A DNA stretch of 64,000 nucleotides from NCBI GenBank assembly GCA_028868995.1, contig JAGWTH010000004.1:1-64000 (forward strand), written 5' to 3'. How positions within the stretch are numbered: position 1 is the first letter of the stretch; each line of letters begins with the position of its first letter. Positions 24,216 to 32,418 of this stretch are shown here, piece after piece. Position numbers and translations under genes: made by a program. The DNA comes from Burkholderiales bacterium (GTDB lineage: Bacteria > Pseudomonadota > Gammaproteobacteria > Burkholderiales > Burkholderiaceae_C). The notes beneath the pieces were generated by a model. The model was not told where the DNA came from. It ran no database searches and saw only the letters and a list, made by a program, of their open reading frames with translations.

Positions 24216-25057
24216 GCGAGGACTCCTTCGTTCTGCAGCTGGTCGAGCACCTCGATGGCCTGCTGCCATTCGGGGGGGTCGACGCGGATGAAATGGTTCT
24301 TGTCGCGCGCCTCGAGGAAGGGCACGCCCTTGCCCATGAGCGTGTCGAACAGGATCACGCGCGGCTGCGGCGTGGCGAGGCCGCGTGCGGTGTCGAAGGC
24401 GTGCAGCACCGCGGGCAGATCGTTGCCGTCGACGCGCTGCACGTGCCAGCCGAAGGCGGTCCACTTGTCGGCGAGCGGCTCGAAGCCCAGCACCTTGCCC
24501 GACGGGCCGTCGGCCTGCTGCTTGTTGATGTCGACGAGGCAGATCAGGTTGCCCAGGCCATGGTGGGCGGCGCCCATGGCGGCCTCCCACGTCGCGCCTT
24601 CGTCGAGCTCGCCGTCGGACATCGAGTTGTAGACGAAAGCAGGGTTTTTCTTGTGGCGCAGCGCGAGCGCCATGCCCACGGCGATGGCCAGGCCCTGGCC
24701 CAGCGAGCCGCCGGAGATCTCCATGCCGGGCGTGTACGTCGCCATTCCCGACATCGGCAGGCGGCTGTCGTCGCTCCCGTAGGTCTCGAGTTCCGACTCC
24801 GGCAGGATGCCGGCCTCGATCAGCGCCGCGTAGAGCGCGATCGCGTAGTGGCCGTGCGAGAGCAGGAAGCGGTCGCGGCCCTCCCACGCCGGCTCGTCGG
24901 GGCGATAGCGCAAGGCGTCGCCGTAGGCCACCGCGAGCACGTCGGCCCAGCCCAGGGCCTGGCCGATGTAGCCCTGGCCCTGGACTTCGCCCATGCGCAG
25001 GGCGTAGCGGCGGATGCGGTAGGCCCGCTCGCGGAGTTGCTGGATGCGATCAGACAT
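24212..25057 (-). CDS. Transketolase N-terminal subunit (split enzyme)
   Basis: The 281-aa ThDP-binding half has RDRFLLSHGHYAIALYAALIEAG, ISGGSLGQGLAIAVGMALAL, then SDGELDEGATWEAAMGAAHHGL and INKQQADGP for the metal and ThDP site. It is about the usual length for split bacterial transketolases. It overlaps the C-terminal subunit gene by four bases and lies 34 bases after the TRAP permease gene. Confidence 0.92.
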   Translation of the reverse strand: MSDRIQQLRERAYRIRRYALRMGEVQGQGYIGQALGWADVLAVAYGDALRYRPDEPAWEGRDRFLLSHGHYAIALYAALIEAGILPESELETYGSDDSRLPMSGMATYTPGMEISGGSLGQGLAIAVGMALALRHKKNPAFVYNSMSDGELDEGATWEAAMGAAHHGLGNLICLVDINKQQADGPSGKVLGFEPLADKWTAFGWHVQRVDGNDLPAVLHAFDTARGLATPQPRVILFDTLMGKGVPFLEARDKNHFIRVDPPEWQQAIEVLDQLQNEGVLA

Positions 25058-25091
25058 GAAGGTCCTTGTGGGGGAATGGGGGCGGCCACGC

Positions 25092-26957
25092 TCAGTGCAG
25101 GAGGCCGATGGAGAACCAGGGCACGAAGGCGACGATCAGCAGGCCCACCAGCAGCACGCCGAGATACGGCCAGATGCGGCGCAGCGCGGCGTCGGGGTTC
25201 ACGCGGCCGATCGTGCAGGCCGCGTAGTAGCCCAGGCCGAAGGGCGGCGCGAACAGGCCGATGCCCATGGCGAGGATCACGACCATCGCGTAGTGCACTT
25301 CGTGCACGCCCAGCGCCTTGGCCACGGGGAACAGCAGCGGCGCGAACAGAACCATGGCCGGGATGCCCTCGAGGACACTGCCCAGCACCACGAAGGCGGC
25401 GATGGACACGAGCAGGAAGCCGTACTTGCCGCCGGGCACGCTCGTCATCAGGTGCGCAAGGCTGTGGGAGAAGCCCGATTGCGTGAGCGCCCACGACATG
25501 GCGGTGGCGGTGCCGATGATGAACAGGATGGCTCCGGCCAGGCAGGCCGTGTCCACGAGCATCGGGTAGACGCGACGCCAGTCGAAGCGGCGGTAGATCA
25601 GCAGGCCGGCCACGACCACGTAGGCGATGCCGACCGTCGACACCTCGGTGGCGGTGGCGACGCCTTCGACGACGGCGGTGCGGATCAGCACCGGCAGCGC
25701 CAGCGCGGGCAGCGCGACGAGGAAGGTGCGGCCGATGACGGCTGCAGGCGCGCGCTTGCGTTCGTGCCCCACCTCCGCACTGCGAACGCGCGCCAGCACC
25801 GCCAGCAGCACGGCGAGCACCACGCCGGGCAGGATGCCGCCGGTGAAGAGAGCGCCGATGGAGATGCCGGCGACCGAGCCGATCGTGATGAGCACCAGCG
25901 AAGGCGGGATCGTTTCGGCCATCGCGCCCGATGCGGCCAGCAACGAGATGAGTTCACCTTCGTGGTTGCCGCGGCGCTTCATCTCCGGCAGCAGCACCGG
26001 CGCCACGGCGGCCATGTCCGCTGTCTTCGCGCCCGAGATGCCGGACACCAGCAGCATCGCGCCGAGCAGCACGTAATTGAGGCCGCCACGCACGTGCCCC
26101 AGCAGCGAGGCCAGAAAGTCCACCATGGCCTTCGCCATGCCCGTCATCTCCACCAGATGACCGACCAGGATGAAGAGCGGCACGGCCAGCAGGATCAGCG
26201 AGCTCATGCCTTCGTCCATGCGGCCGCTCACGACTTCCAGCGGCGTGGAACTCGTGCACAGCAGGAAGGCGACCGTTGCGAGCCCGAAGCAGAAGGCGAT
26301 GGGCACCCCCAACAGCACGCCAGCGCCGAGCAGCACGGCGAAGAAGATCACGAGATTCCAGTTGCCGATGCCCTGCAGCCAGTCCGCGCCGAGGTACAGC
26401 GCACCCGCGAGCGCCGCGAGGGTGACAGCCACACCCGCGAGGTCGGCCAGACCGACGCGCGTGAGGCGCAGCAGTCCGATGGCGATCATGCAGGCGCTGC
26501 CGACCGGCACGGCGGCCGCGCGGATCGACCCGGGCCAACCGAGTGCCGGCGTCTGCACCACCCACTCGTCCCGCGCGTAGTCAACCATCGGGCCTGCCAG
26601 GATCACGAGGAACAGGCAGGGAGCGGCAATGGCCAGCGCCTCGGCCCAGGCCTGCGCGCGCGGGCTCCAGCGCGCGACCAGCGCCGTGGTGCGCATGTGC
26701 GCGCCGCGCTGCAGGGCGATGGCGGCTCCCAGGTTGGCGAGCCACAGGAACAGGATGGACGCCAGTTCGTCGGCCCAGGGCAGCGGGCTGTCGAAGACGA
26801 AGCGCATGACGACACCGGCGAGCAGCACCAGCACTTCGCCCACTACCAGCGCCGCGGCCGGCACCTCGATGGCGATGCGCAGCCAATGCTCGGCGCGCGC
26901 GGCGAGGGACATGCCTTCGCCGAGCGGAGCAGTCGGCAGCAAGAGGCCCTGAGTCAT
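25092..26957 (-). CDS. TRAP transporter permease, fused DctQ-DctM
   Basis: The 621-aa protein is counted from ATG 26957, with AAGGAG 6 bases upstream. Residues about 15-190 form the small DctQ part with four membrane segments (LPWADELASILFLWLANLGAAIAL). The rest is the large DctM part, with VPLFILVGHLVEMTGMAKAM, SGISGAKTADMAAVAPVLLPEM and AETIPPSLVLITIGSVAGIS. Together with the DctP protein it makes a sodium- or proton-driven importer. It is the first gene of the transketolase/SDR operon and is divergent from a LysR gene. Confidence 0.92.
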   Translation of the reverse strand: MTQGLLLPTAPLGEGMSLAARAEHWLRIAIEVPAAALVVGEVLVLLAGVVMRFVFDSPLPWADELASILFLWLANLGAAIALQRGAHMRTTALVARWSPRAQAWAEALAIAAPCLFLVILAGPMVDYARDEWVVQTPALGWPGSIRAAAVPVGSACMIAIGLLRLTRVGLADLAGVAVTLAALAGALYLGADWLQGIGNWNLVIFFAVLLGAGVLLGVPIAFCFGLATVAFLLCTSSTPLEVVSGRMDEGMSSLILLAVPLFILVGHLVEMTGMAKAMVDFLASLLGHVRGGLNYVLLGAMLLVSGISGAKTADMAAVAPVLLPEMKRRGNHEGELISLLAASGAMAETIPPSLVLITIGSVAGISIGALFTGGILPGVVLAVLLAVLARVRSAEVGHERKRAPAAVIGRTFLVALPALALPVLIRTAVVEGVATATEVSTVGIAYVVVAGLLIYRRFDWRRVYPMLVDTACLAGAILFIIGTATAMSWALTQSGFSHSLAHLMTSVPGGKYGFLLVSIAAFVVLGSVLEGIPAMVLFAPLLFPVAKALGVHEVHYAMVVILAMGIGLFAPPFGLGYYAACTIGRVNPDAALRRIWPYLGVLLVGLLIVAFVPWFSIGLLH

Positions 26958-27063
26958 GCTTGTCTCCTTGGGTGGATGCGGGGGTGGTGGGCCACCTCCC
27001 TTTCGATGGGTGCGCATCTTCGGTGCGCGCCATCATGAAGACAAGCGAAGTGTGATCAGGTTA

Positions 27064-27077
27064 GGATGACATTCCTT
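27064..27077. promoter_or_regulatory. AGGA-N6-TCCT inverted repeat in divergent promoter
   Basis: AGGATGACATTCCT lies 24 bases before the LysR start and about 107 bases before the TRAP gene, in the only intergenic region between the two divergent units. It is a plausible LysR autoregulatory site. Symmetry is modest. Confidence 0.3.
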
Positions 27078-27100
27078 CATGCAACCACAGGGTTGACCCG

Positions 27101-27985
27101 ATGCCGAGTGTGCCGCCCCTGAGCAACCTCCTGGCTTTCGAGGCCGTAGCGCGGCGCCGCAGCTTCGCGCACGCCGCGTCGGAACTTCACCTCACCGCCT
27201 CGGCCATCAGCCACCAGGTGGCGCGGCTCGAGGCGCAACTCGGCGTGCGCCTCCTGGAGCGCAGCGCGCACGGGGTGCGCCTGAGCACCGCCGGCGAGCA
27301 GTACCTCGGACGGATCAGCGGCGCCCTTTCAGCACTGGTGGCGGCGAGCGACGACGTGCAGCAGGGCGTGCGGGACAGCCTGTACGTGCACTCCACGCCC
27401 AGCTTCGCCAGCCTGTGGCTCATGCCTCGCCTGCACGCCTTCGCCCAGGCCCACCCCGGCATCGCGCTGAACCTCTCGGCGGCGCACACGCACAGCGACT
27501 TCGCGCTCGGCCAGGCGGACCTGGACATCCGCTATGGCGTGCCGCAATGGCCGAACCTCGTCGTCGAGCCGCTGTTCGAGGAACGCATCGTGCCGCTGGC
27601 CAGCCCCGCGTTCATCCGGGAGCATCGGCTGAAGCGGCCCGAGCAACTGCTGCAAGTGCCGCTCATCCAGAGCAACGTCAGCGTGGTCCAGTGGTCCGAC
27701 TGGTTCGGCGCGCACAGCGACCGCCACGCACCGGATCGCTTTACGCTGCGGTTCGATCGCGCGCACATGTCGCTCGACGCGGCGGCGCAGGGGCTGGGCG
27801 TGGCACTGGAGAGTTCGACCATCGCTGCGCGGCACATCGCCGAGGGCAGACTGCGGATCGTGTTCAGTTCGGACAAGGCGGTGCGCGTGAAGGCGCACTT
27901 CCTCGTGTATCCGGCCAGGCACGCCAGGAGGCCGCCCGTGGAAGCCTTCCTCTCCTGGCTGCACGGGGCGGCGGCGCAGGGCTAG
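27101..27985 (+). CDS. LysR-family transcriptional regulator (GcvA-like)
   Basis: The 294-aa protein has an N-terminal helix-turn-helix LSNLLAFEAVARRRSFAHAA...LTASAISHQVARLEAQLGVRLLER and a periplasmic-binding-like effector domain beginning LYVHSTPSFASLWLMPRL. It is divergent from the TRAP/transketolase operon with a 143-base gap, the classic arrangement for a LysR regulator controlling its neighbour. The inducer is probably the imported substrate or a sugar intermediate. Confidence 0.9.
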   Translation: MPSVPPLSNLLAFEAVARRRSFAHAASELHLTASAISHQVARLEAQLGVRLLERSAHGVRLSTAGEQYLGRISGALSALVAASDDVQQGVRDSLYVHSTPSFASLWLMPRLHAFAQAHPGIALNLSAAHTHSDFALGQADLDIRYGVPQWPNLVVEPLFEERIVPLASPAFIREHRLKRPEQLLQVPLIQSNVSVVQWSDWFGAHSDRHAPDRFTLRFDRAHMSLDAAAQGLGVALESSTIAARHIAEGRLRIVFSSDKAVRVKAHFLVYPARHARRPPVEAFLSWLHGAAAQG

Positions 27986-28194
27986 CCCGAGACGTGTCCA
28001 GAGCGCAACGCCAGCGGCCCACGCAGGCTTCCGCCGCATTGCTGCCCGAGCGCCTTGGGCTGCCCGGCTTTGTCGGACCATGCATGACTTTGGATTGATC
28101 AGGCCATGGGAGGGCAATTCTCAGGCCGATCAAAATGCGGGGAATCAGATCACGCAACCGGAGCCACTTCCATTCACCAGGACGTCGACGAACA

Positions 28195-29019
28195 ATGCGG
28201 ACGGCCGACACCCATCTGAACCTGCTGCGGCAGCAGGTGCGCGCTGCACCGGCCGCCCCCGGGGTGTACACGTTCTACGGGGAGCGCCAGGACCTGCCGC
28301 TGTACATCGGCAAGAGCGTCAACCTGCGCTCGCGCCTGCTGTCCCACCTGCGCGACCCGGGCGAGGCGAGGATGCTGGCGCAGGCCCGGCGGATCCACTG
28401 CGTCCGCACGGCCGGCGAGATCGGCGCCCTGCTGCTCGAAGCCCGGATGGTCAAGCAGAAGCTGCCGCTGTTCAACCAGAAGTTGCGCCGCAATCGCGCG
28501 CTGTGCAGCCTGCGCTGGACGGGGGAGCAGCCCGAAGTGGTCGACACCCGCAGCGTGGACTTCGCGCGTGAAGACCACCTGTACGGAATCTTCGCCACGC
28601 GTCAGTCCGCGGTGCAGAAGCTGCGCGACCTGGCCGACGAGCATCGGCTTTGCTGGGGGCTCCTGGGCCTGGAGAAGCTCGTCCCCGGACGCCCGTGTTT
28701 TCGCTCGATGATCGGCCGCTGCGCCGGCGCGTGCAAAGGCAGCCAGGGTCGCGACGAGCATCGGCGCAAGCTGCTCGCCGCGCTCGAACACATGCAGCTG
28801 CGGTGCTGGCCTTACGAAGGCGCCGTCGGCCTGATGGAGTCCGGCGGCGACCTCGAGCAGATCCACGTCGTGCGCAACTGGTGCTACCTGGGCAGCGCCG
28901 CGAGCCTGGACGAGGCCCGGGAACTGAGCCGCGTCGCCGCCGGCTTCGATGCCGATGGCTACAAGATCCTGGTGGGTCCCATCCTGAGCGGGTCGGCCAG
29001 GGTCGTGGAGATCTCCTGA
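28195..29019 (+). CDS. cho: Excinuclease Cho (UvrC homologue)
   Basis: The 274-aa protein begins MRTADTHLNLLRQQVRAAP. A GIY-YIG nuclease domain follows (GVYTFYG, then LYIGKSVNLRSRLLSHLRDP), with a UvrC-type middle LLEARMVKQKLPLFNQKLRRN and a Cys-rich HRLCWGLLGLEKLVPGRPCF...RCAGACKG block. It lacks the helix-hairpin-helix and second nuclease domain of UvrC, which defines Cho. Cho makes the 3' incision in nucleotide-excision repair of bulky lesions. It stands alone between the LysR gene and a small membrane-protein gene. Confidence 0.88.
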   Translation: MRTADTHLNLLRQQVRAAPAAPGVYTFYGERQDLPLYIGKSVNLRSRLLSHLRDPGEARMLAQARRIHCVRTAGEIGALLLEARMVKQKLPLFNQKLRRNRALCSLRWTGEQPEVVDTRSVDFAREDHLYGIFATRQSAVQKLRDLADEHRLCWGLLGLEKLVPGRPCFRSMIGRCAGACKGSQGRDEHRRKLLAALEHMQLRCWPYEGAVGLMESGGDLEQIHVVRNWCYLGSAASLDEARELSRVAAGFDADGYKILVGPILSGSARVVEIS

Positions 29020-29128
29020 TCGCTCCACTGGCCGGCAACCGGCTCCGGCCCCGGCCGCCGGCCAGCCGCCGCTAAGAAAACGATAAGCCGCCCGGCCCAC
29101 CATGGAGCCTCCATCCAGGAGGTTTGCC

Positions 29129-29293
29129 ATGCACCACGAACTCAAGATCTTCGCCGGCCAGTGGCTGCGCGCCGTCCTCATCGCGCTCGTGCCGGTGGTC
29201 CTGACGGCCTTCGTCACCATCCCGTGGAACCTGGGCAAGCACCCGGGTGAGCCGGCGATGCGAGTCGCTTCGGCCGAAAGGCACATGACCTGA
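29129..29293 (+). CDS. Small single-span membrane protein (54 aa)
   Basis: ATG 29129 is preceded by AGGAGG at 6 bases. The product MHHELKIFAGQWLRAVLIAL continues with one hydrophobic helix VPVVLTAFVTIPWNL and a polar tail. I believe similar short proteins are annotated as hypothetical in other Burkholderiales, but no function is known to me. It is convergent with tspO and separated from it by a GC-rich hairpin. Confidence 0.6.
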   Translation: MHHELKIFAGQWLRAVLIALVPVVLTAFVTIPWNLGKHPGEPAMRVASAERHMT

Positions 29294-29301
29294 GGAACCG
29301 G

Positions 29302-29320
29302 GGGCGCGAAGGACGCGCCC
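29302..29320. terminator. GC-rich hairpin between convergent genes
   Basis: A 7-bp perfect stem (GGGCGCG/CGCGCCC) with loop AAGGA lies between the stop codons of the 54-aa gene and tspO. No T-run follows. A bidirectional terminator is likely from position. Confidence 0.4.
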
Positions 29321-29322
29321 TC

Positions 29323-29802
29323 TCAACCGAGCAGCGCGGGGTTGCCTTGCCAGACCACCCAGTTCAGCGCGGTGGCGAATCCGATCCAGCCCAGGTAAGG
29401 CAGCAGCAGTGCCGCCGCCGCCCGGTCGGCGCGCCAAAACGCCACGATCGTGGCGATCACCAGGGCATCCAGCAGCAGGATGTCCGCGAACGCGACGCCG
29501 CCGAGGTGCCAAGCGAAGAAGAGCCAGGACCACAGCACGTTGGCGGCGAGCTGCGCGAGGAACAGCGCCAGCCCGGGCTGGCGCTGCGCGAGTGCCGTCG
29601 CGACGCGCCATGCCGCCACCCCCATCATCAGGTAGAGCGCCGTCCACACCGGCCCGAAGATCCCGGCCGGCGGCGCCCAGGACGGGCGGGACAGTTGCGC
29701 GTAGAAGCTCGCGGCTTCCCGCGAAGCGAGGGCCCCGAGTGCGCCGGCGGCGATCACCAGCGCGAGCCAGGGCAGCAGCGAGGCCACCGTGCGTTGCTTC
29801 AT
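29323..29802 (-). CDS. tspO: TspO/MBR-family membrane protein
   Basis: The 159-aa protein has five membrane helices and the family hallmark SRPSWAPPAGIFGPVWTALYLMMGVAAWRV. Further conserved parts are ANVLWSWLFFAWHLGG and LLPYLGWIGFATALNWVVWQGN. TspO proteins bind tetrapyrroles and are linked to oxidative stress and oxygen-dependent regulation. The start overlaps the upstream LysR stop by four bases (ATGA), so the two are co-transcribed. Confidence 0.9.
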   Translation of the reverse strand: MKQRTVASLLPWLALVIAAGALGALASREAASFYAQLSRPSWAPPAGIFGPVWTALYLMMGVAAWRVATALAQRQPGLALFLAQLAANVLWSWLFFAWHLGGVAFADILLLDALVIATIVAFWRADRAAAALLLPYLGWIGFATALNWVVWQGNPALLG

Positions 29803-30713
29803 TCGTGCGAGCGTAACAGGCCGGGGGGCCGGGGTGCGTTCGCCAGCAGCTGTTCGAGCCGCTCGATGCGATGGCGGTGGGCGGTGGTGATGGCGTAGAA
29901 GCGCTCCTGCAGCTGGGTGGACCGGCCCACGGTCACGAGCGCGCCCGAGCGCAGTTCGTCCTGCACCACCACCTCGGGCAGCACCGTGAGCCAGCCGCTG
30001 TCCCGCGCGATCAGGCGCAGCATGGCCATGTCGTCGACCTCGGCCCGCAGGCGGGGCTTCACGCCGGCGGAGAGGCACAGCGCGTCGAATTGCGCCCGCA
30101 GGGCGTGCCGGGGCCCGGGCAGCACGACGTCCACGCCGTCCAGGTCCTCGGGGATGCGCAGGCTGCTGTCCTTCCACGCGCCGGCCGGGCCGACCAGCGA
30201 GATCGCCTGGCTGCCCAGGAAGCGGCAGTGCAACGGGCGGTCGGCCTCCGCGGCGACCGGCTCGTTGGCCAGCACCACGTCGAGCTGGTGCTGCACCAGC
30301 CGCTCCAGCAGTCCCTCCAGCAGGCCCGACTCCAGCGTCAGCACCACCGAGGGGTCGGCGAGCAGGGGGCGGATCCAGTTCTCCTGGTAGTTGCGCGAGA
30401 GCGTGGCCACGCTGCCCACGCGCAGCCGCAGCATCCCCTCGCTGCGGCCCTGCAGCCGCCCCAGCATTTCCTGGCCCAGGCCGAAGATGTTCTCGGCATA
30501 GGACAGCACCAGCTGACCGGTGTCGGTCAGCACGAGCCGCCGACCCTCCCGCTCGAACAGGGGCTCGCCCAGGCGGTCCTCCAGCTGCCGGATCTGGGCG
30601 GAGAGCGCGGATTGCGAGATGTGCAGGTCCTGCGCCGCGCGCGTGAGGTGCCCGGTGCGTGCGACCCGCCAGAAATAGAGCAAGTGGTGGAAGTTCAGCT
30701 GCTCCAGGTTCAT
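29799..30713 (-). CDS. LysR-family regulator divergent from the DAB operon
   Basis: This 304-aa NhaR-like LysR protein has the N-terminal domain LNFHHLLYFWRVARTGHLTRAAQDL...SQSALSAQIRQLEDRLGEPLFE. The effector domain begins MLRLRVGSVATLSRNYQENW. It is divergent from dabB with a 98-base gap carrying a nested inverted repeat, so it probably controls dabBA and itself. LysR genes are common beside DAB loci in other bacteria. It may sense carbon or pH status, which is inference. Confidence 0.88.
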   Translation of the reverse strand: MNLEQLNFHHLLYFWRVARTGHLTRAAQDLHISQSALSAQIRQLEDRLGEPLFEREGRRLVLTDTGQLVLSYAENIFGLGQEMLGRLQGRSEGMLRLRVGSVATLSRNYQENWIRPLLADPSVVLTLESGLLEGLLERLVQHQLDVVLANEPVAAEADRPLHCRFLGSQAISLVGPAGAWKDSSLRIPEDLDGVDVVLPGPRHALRAQFDALCLSAGVKPRLRAEVDDMAMLRLIARDSGWLTVLPEVVVQDELRSGALVTVGRSTQLQERFYAITTAHRHRIERLEQLLANAPRPPGLLRSHE

Positions 30714-30715
30714 CG

Positions 30716-30761
30716 TTCTGTTTTGTGAATTTAAAGGTTCACATCAATGTATTTTACAGAA
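30716..30761. promoter_or_regulatory. Nested inverted repeats in lysR-dabB intergenic region
   Basis: An inner pair TGTGAA (30724-30729) and TTCACA (30738-30743) has an 8-base AT-rich spacer. It is enclosed by an outer pair TTCTGT (30716-30721) and ACAGAA (30756-30761). Both are perfect and are close to concentric. The site covers most of the 98-base gap and is a strong candidate LysR operator overlapping both promoters. Confidence 0.55.
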
Positions 30762-30811
30762 TCATTCCAGGGCAGCACCATGGCGCCCATCCGATTCGAA
30801 GCTGCTCTCCC

Positions 30812-32398
30812 ATGGATTTCCCCCCTGTCCTGACCTGGGCCGTCATCCTGGCCCCCGCTGCCCTGATGGCCGTGACTGCAACCTGGCCGCAACCCCGCGA
30901 CGGGCGGGCCGAGCCGCCCTGGCGGCGGTTCCGGCTTCTTTCAGGCGCGGCGCTGGCGTGCGCACTGGCCGCGCTCGCCCTGACCTCGACGGGGCTTTCC
31001 GGCCAGCCCGCCACCGGGCCGTCGCCGTGGCTGGAACCCACTGCGCTGGGGGCCGGGCTGGCGCTGCTCGTGCAGTTGCTGGGCACCGTCATCGGCGTCT
31101 TTTCCGGCCGCTACCTGCAAGGCGAGACCGGGCAGCCGCGCTACGTCGCCGCGCTCGCGGGGGTCCTGGCCGCCGTGCACGTGCTGCTGCTGGCCGGCCA
31201 CTGGCTGGTGCTGATCGCCGCCTGGGCTGCGGTGGGCGTGGCGCTGCAGCGGCTGCTGTGCTTCTACCCCGACCGGCCGTTCGCCCTGCTGGCCGCGCAC
31301 AAGAAACGCCTGGCGGACCGCCTCGCGGATGTCCTGCTCCTCGTCGCGGCCGCCCTGGCCTGGTCGGACGTGGGCAGCGGCTCGCTGGCCGACCTGCGGC
31401 AGCACCTGGCGCAGGCCGGCGCCTCGCCCCTGCTGCAGGCGAGCGCCGGGTGCCTGGCCTTCGCGGTGGTCCTGCGCACCGCGCTGCTGCCCGCGCATGG
31501 CTGGCTGATCCAGGTGATGGAGGCGCCGACGCCGGTCTCGGCGCTGCTGCACGCGGGCGTCGTCAACCTGGGGGGCTACGTGCTGATCCGGTTCGCACCG
31601 CTGCTGGAGGCCGCGGCCGTGGCGCGCTGGCTGCTGGTCGGCTTCGGGCTGGGCACGGCGCTGCTCGCGGGGCTGGTGATGCTCACGCGCGTGAGCATCA
31701 AGGTGCGGCTGGCCTGGTCGACGGTGGCGCAGATGGGGTTCATGGTGCTCGAATGCGGCCTGGGCCTGTACACGCTGGCCGCGCTGCACCTGATCGGCCA
31801 TTCGCTCTACAAGGCCCACGCCTTCCTGTCCGCATCGAGCGTGGTGCGCGACACCCGCCTGCGGGGCATGCAGGGCTCGTCCGCGTTCTCGCCGTGGAGC
31901 CTCGTGGCCGCTCCCGTGCTTTCCGCCTCGATCGTCTGGCTGGTGCCGGGCCCCGGTGCCCACGCCGCCTGGCCCTGGTGGTGGAGCGGGATCCTGGCCC
32001 TGGCCTGGGCTCCCCTGCTGTGGCTGCCCGCGCGGCGCGGCGGCGATGCGTCCGCCACCGGGTGGCGTGCGGCCGCGGGCCTGGGCATGGTGGCGGGCCT
32101 CACCCTGGTGGCCCGGCTGGTCCACGAGCTGCCGCTGGGCCTGCAGGACCGGCCGGACGCCCATGCCGGCCCGGCCGCCCTGATCGGCACGGCCCTGATG
32201 TATCTCTGCCTGGTCACCCTGCAGCTGCGCCCGCGGGCGCTGGAAGGCTGGCGGCGCTGGAGCTACGCGGGGTTCTACGTCGACGAGCTGTCCACCCGCC
32301 TGGCCCTGCGGCTGTGGCCGACCCGCTGGACGCCGGCCCGCAGCCGCGCCTCCCTCCCGACGCCGGGCGGACCTGCCGCCGTGCCCGCCCTGAAGTGA
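30812..32398 (+). CDS. dabB: DAB inorganic-carbon transporter, membrane subunit
   Basis: The 528-aa protein of the NADH-dehydrogenase-L/MrpA antiporter superfamily has about 12-13 membrane segments. Hallmarks are AFAVVLRTALLPAHGWLIQVMEAPTPVSALLHAGVVNLGGYVL, with the conserved Lys-to-Arg-type substitutions of DabB-like proteins, and LIGHSLYKAHAFLSASSVV. DabB couples ion movement to the cytoplasmic DabA enzyme to trap CO2 as bicarbonate. It lies 20 bases before dabA, as in characterised DAB operons. Confidence 0.9.
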   Translation: MDFPPVLTWAVILAPAALMAVTATWPQPRDGRAEPPWRRFRLLSGAALACALAALALTSTGLSGQPATGPSPWLEPTALGAGLALLVQLLGTVIGVFSGRYLQGETGQPRYVAALAGVLAAVHVLLLAGHWLVLIAAWAAVGVALQRLLCFYPDRPFALLAAHKKRLADRLADVLLLVAAALAWSDVGSGSLADLRQHLAQAGASPLLQASAGCLAFAVVLRTALLPAHGWLIQVMEAPTPVSALLHAGVVNLGGYVLIRFAPLLEAAAVARWLLVGFGLGTALLAGLVMLTRVSIKVRLAWSTVAQMGFMVLECGLGLYTLAALHLIGHSLYKAHAFLSASSVVRDTRLRGMQGSSAFSPWSLVAAPVLSASIVWLVPGPGAHAAWPWWWSGILALAWAPLLWLPARRGGDASATGWRAAAGLGMVAGLTLVARLVHELPLGLQDRPDAHAGPAALIGTALMYLCLVTLQLRPRALEGWRRWSYAGFYVDELSTRLALRLWPTRWTPARSRASLPTPGGPAAVPALK

Positions 32399-32418
32399 AT
32401 CGCTCGCCGGACCGACCC

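Noticed and set aside
23211-24887. Long single frame suggesting a larger transketolase fusion
   Set aside because: The upstream part is the wrong frame over the N-terminal subunit gene. The true second gene begins at TTG 24215 with its own ribosome-binding site.
28195-29019. Full UvrC
   Set aside because: Only the N-terminal GIY-YIG part and Cys-rich segment are present and the length is 274 aa, which fits Cho.
30724-30743. CRP-type site TGTGA...TCACA in the dab promoter
   Set aside because: The half-sites are separated by 10 bases rather than the 6 of CRP sites. A LysR operator is more likely here.
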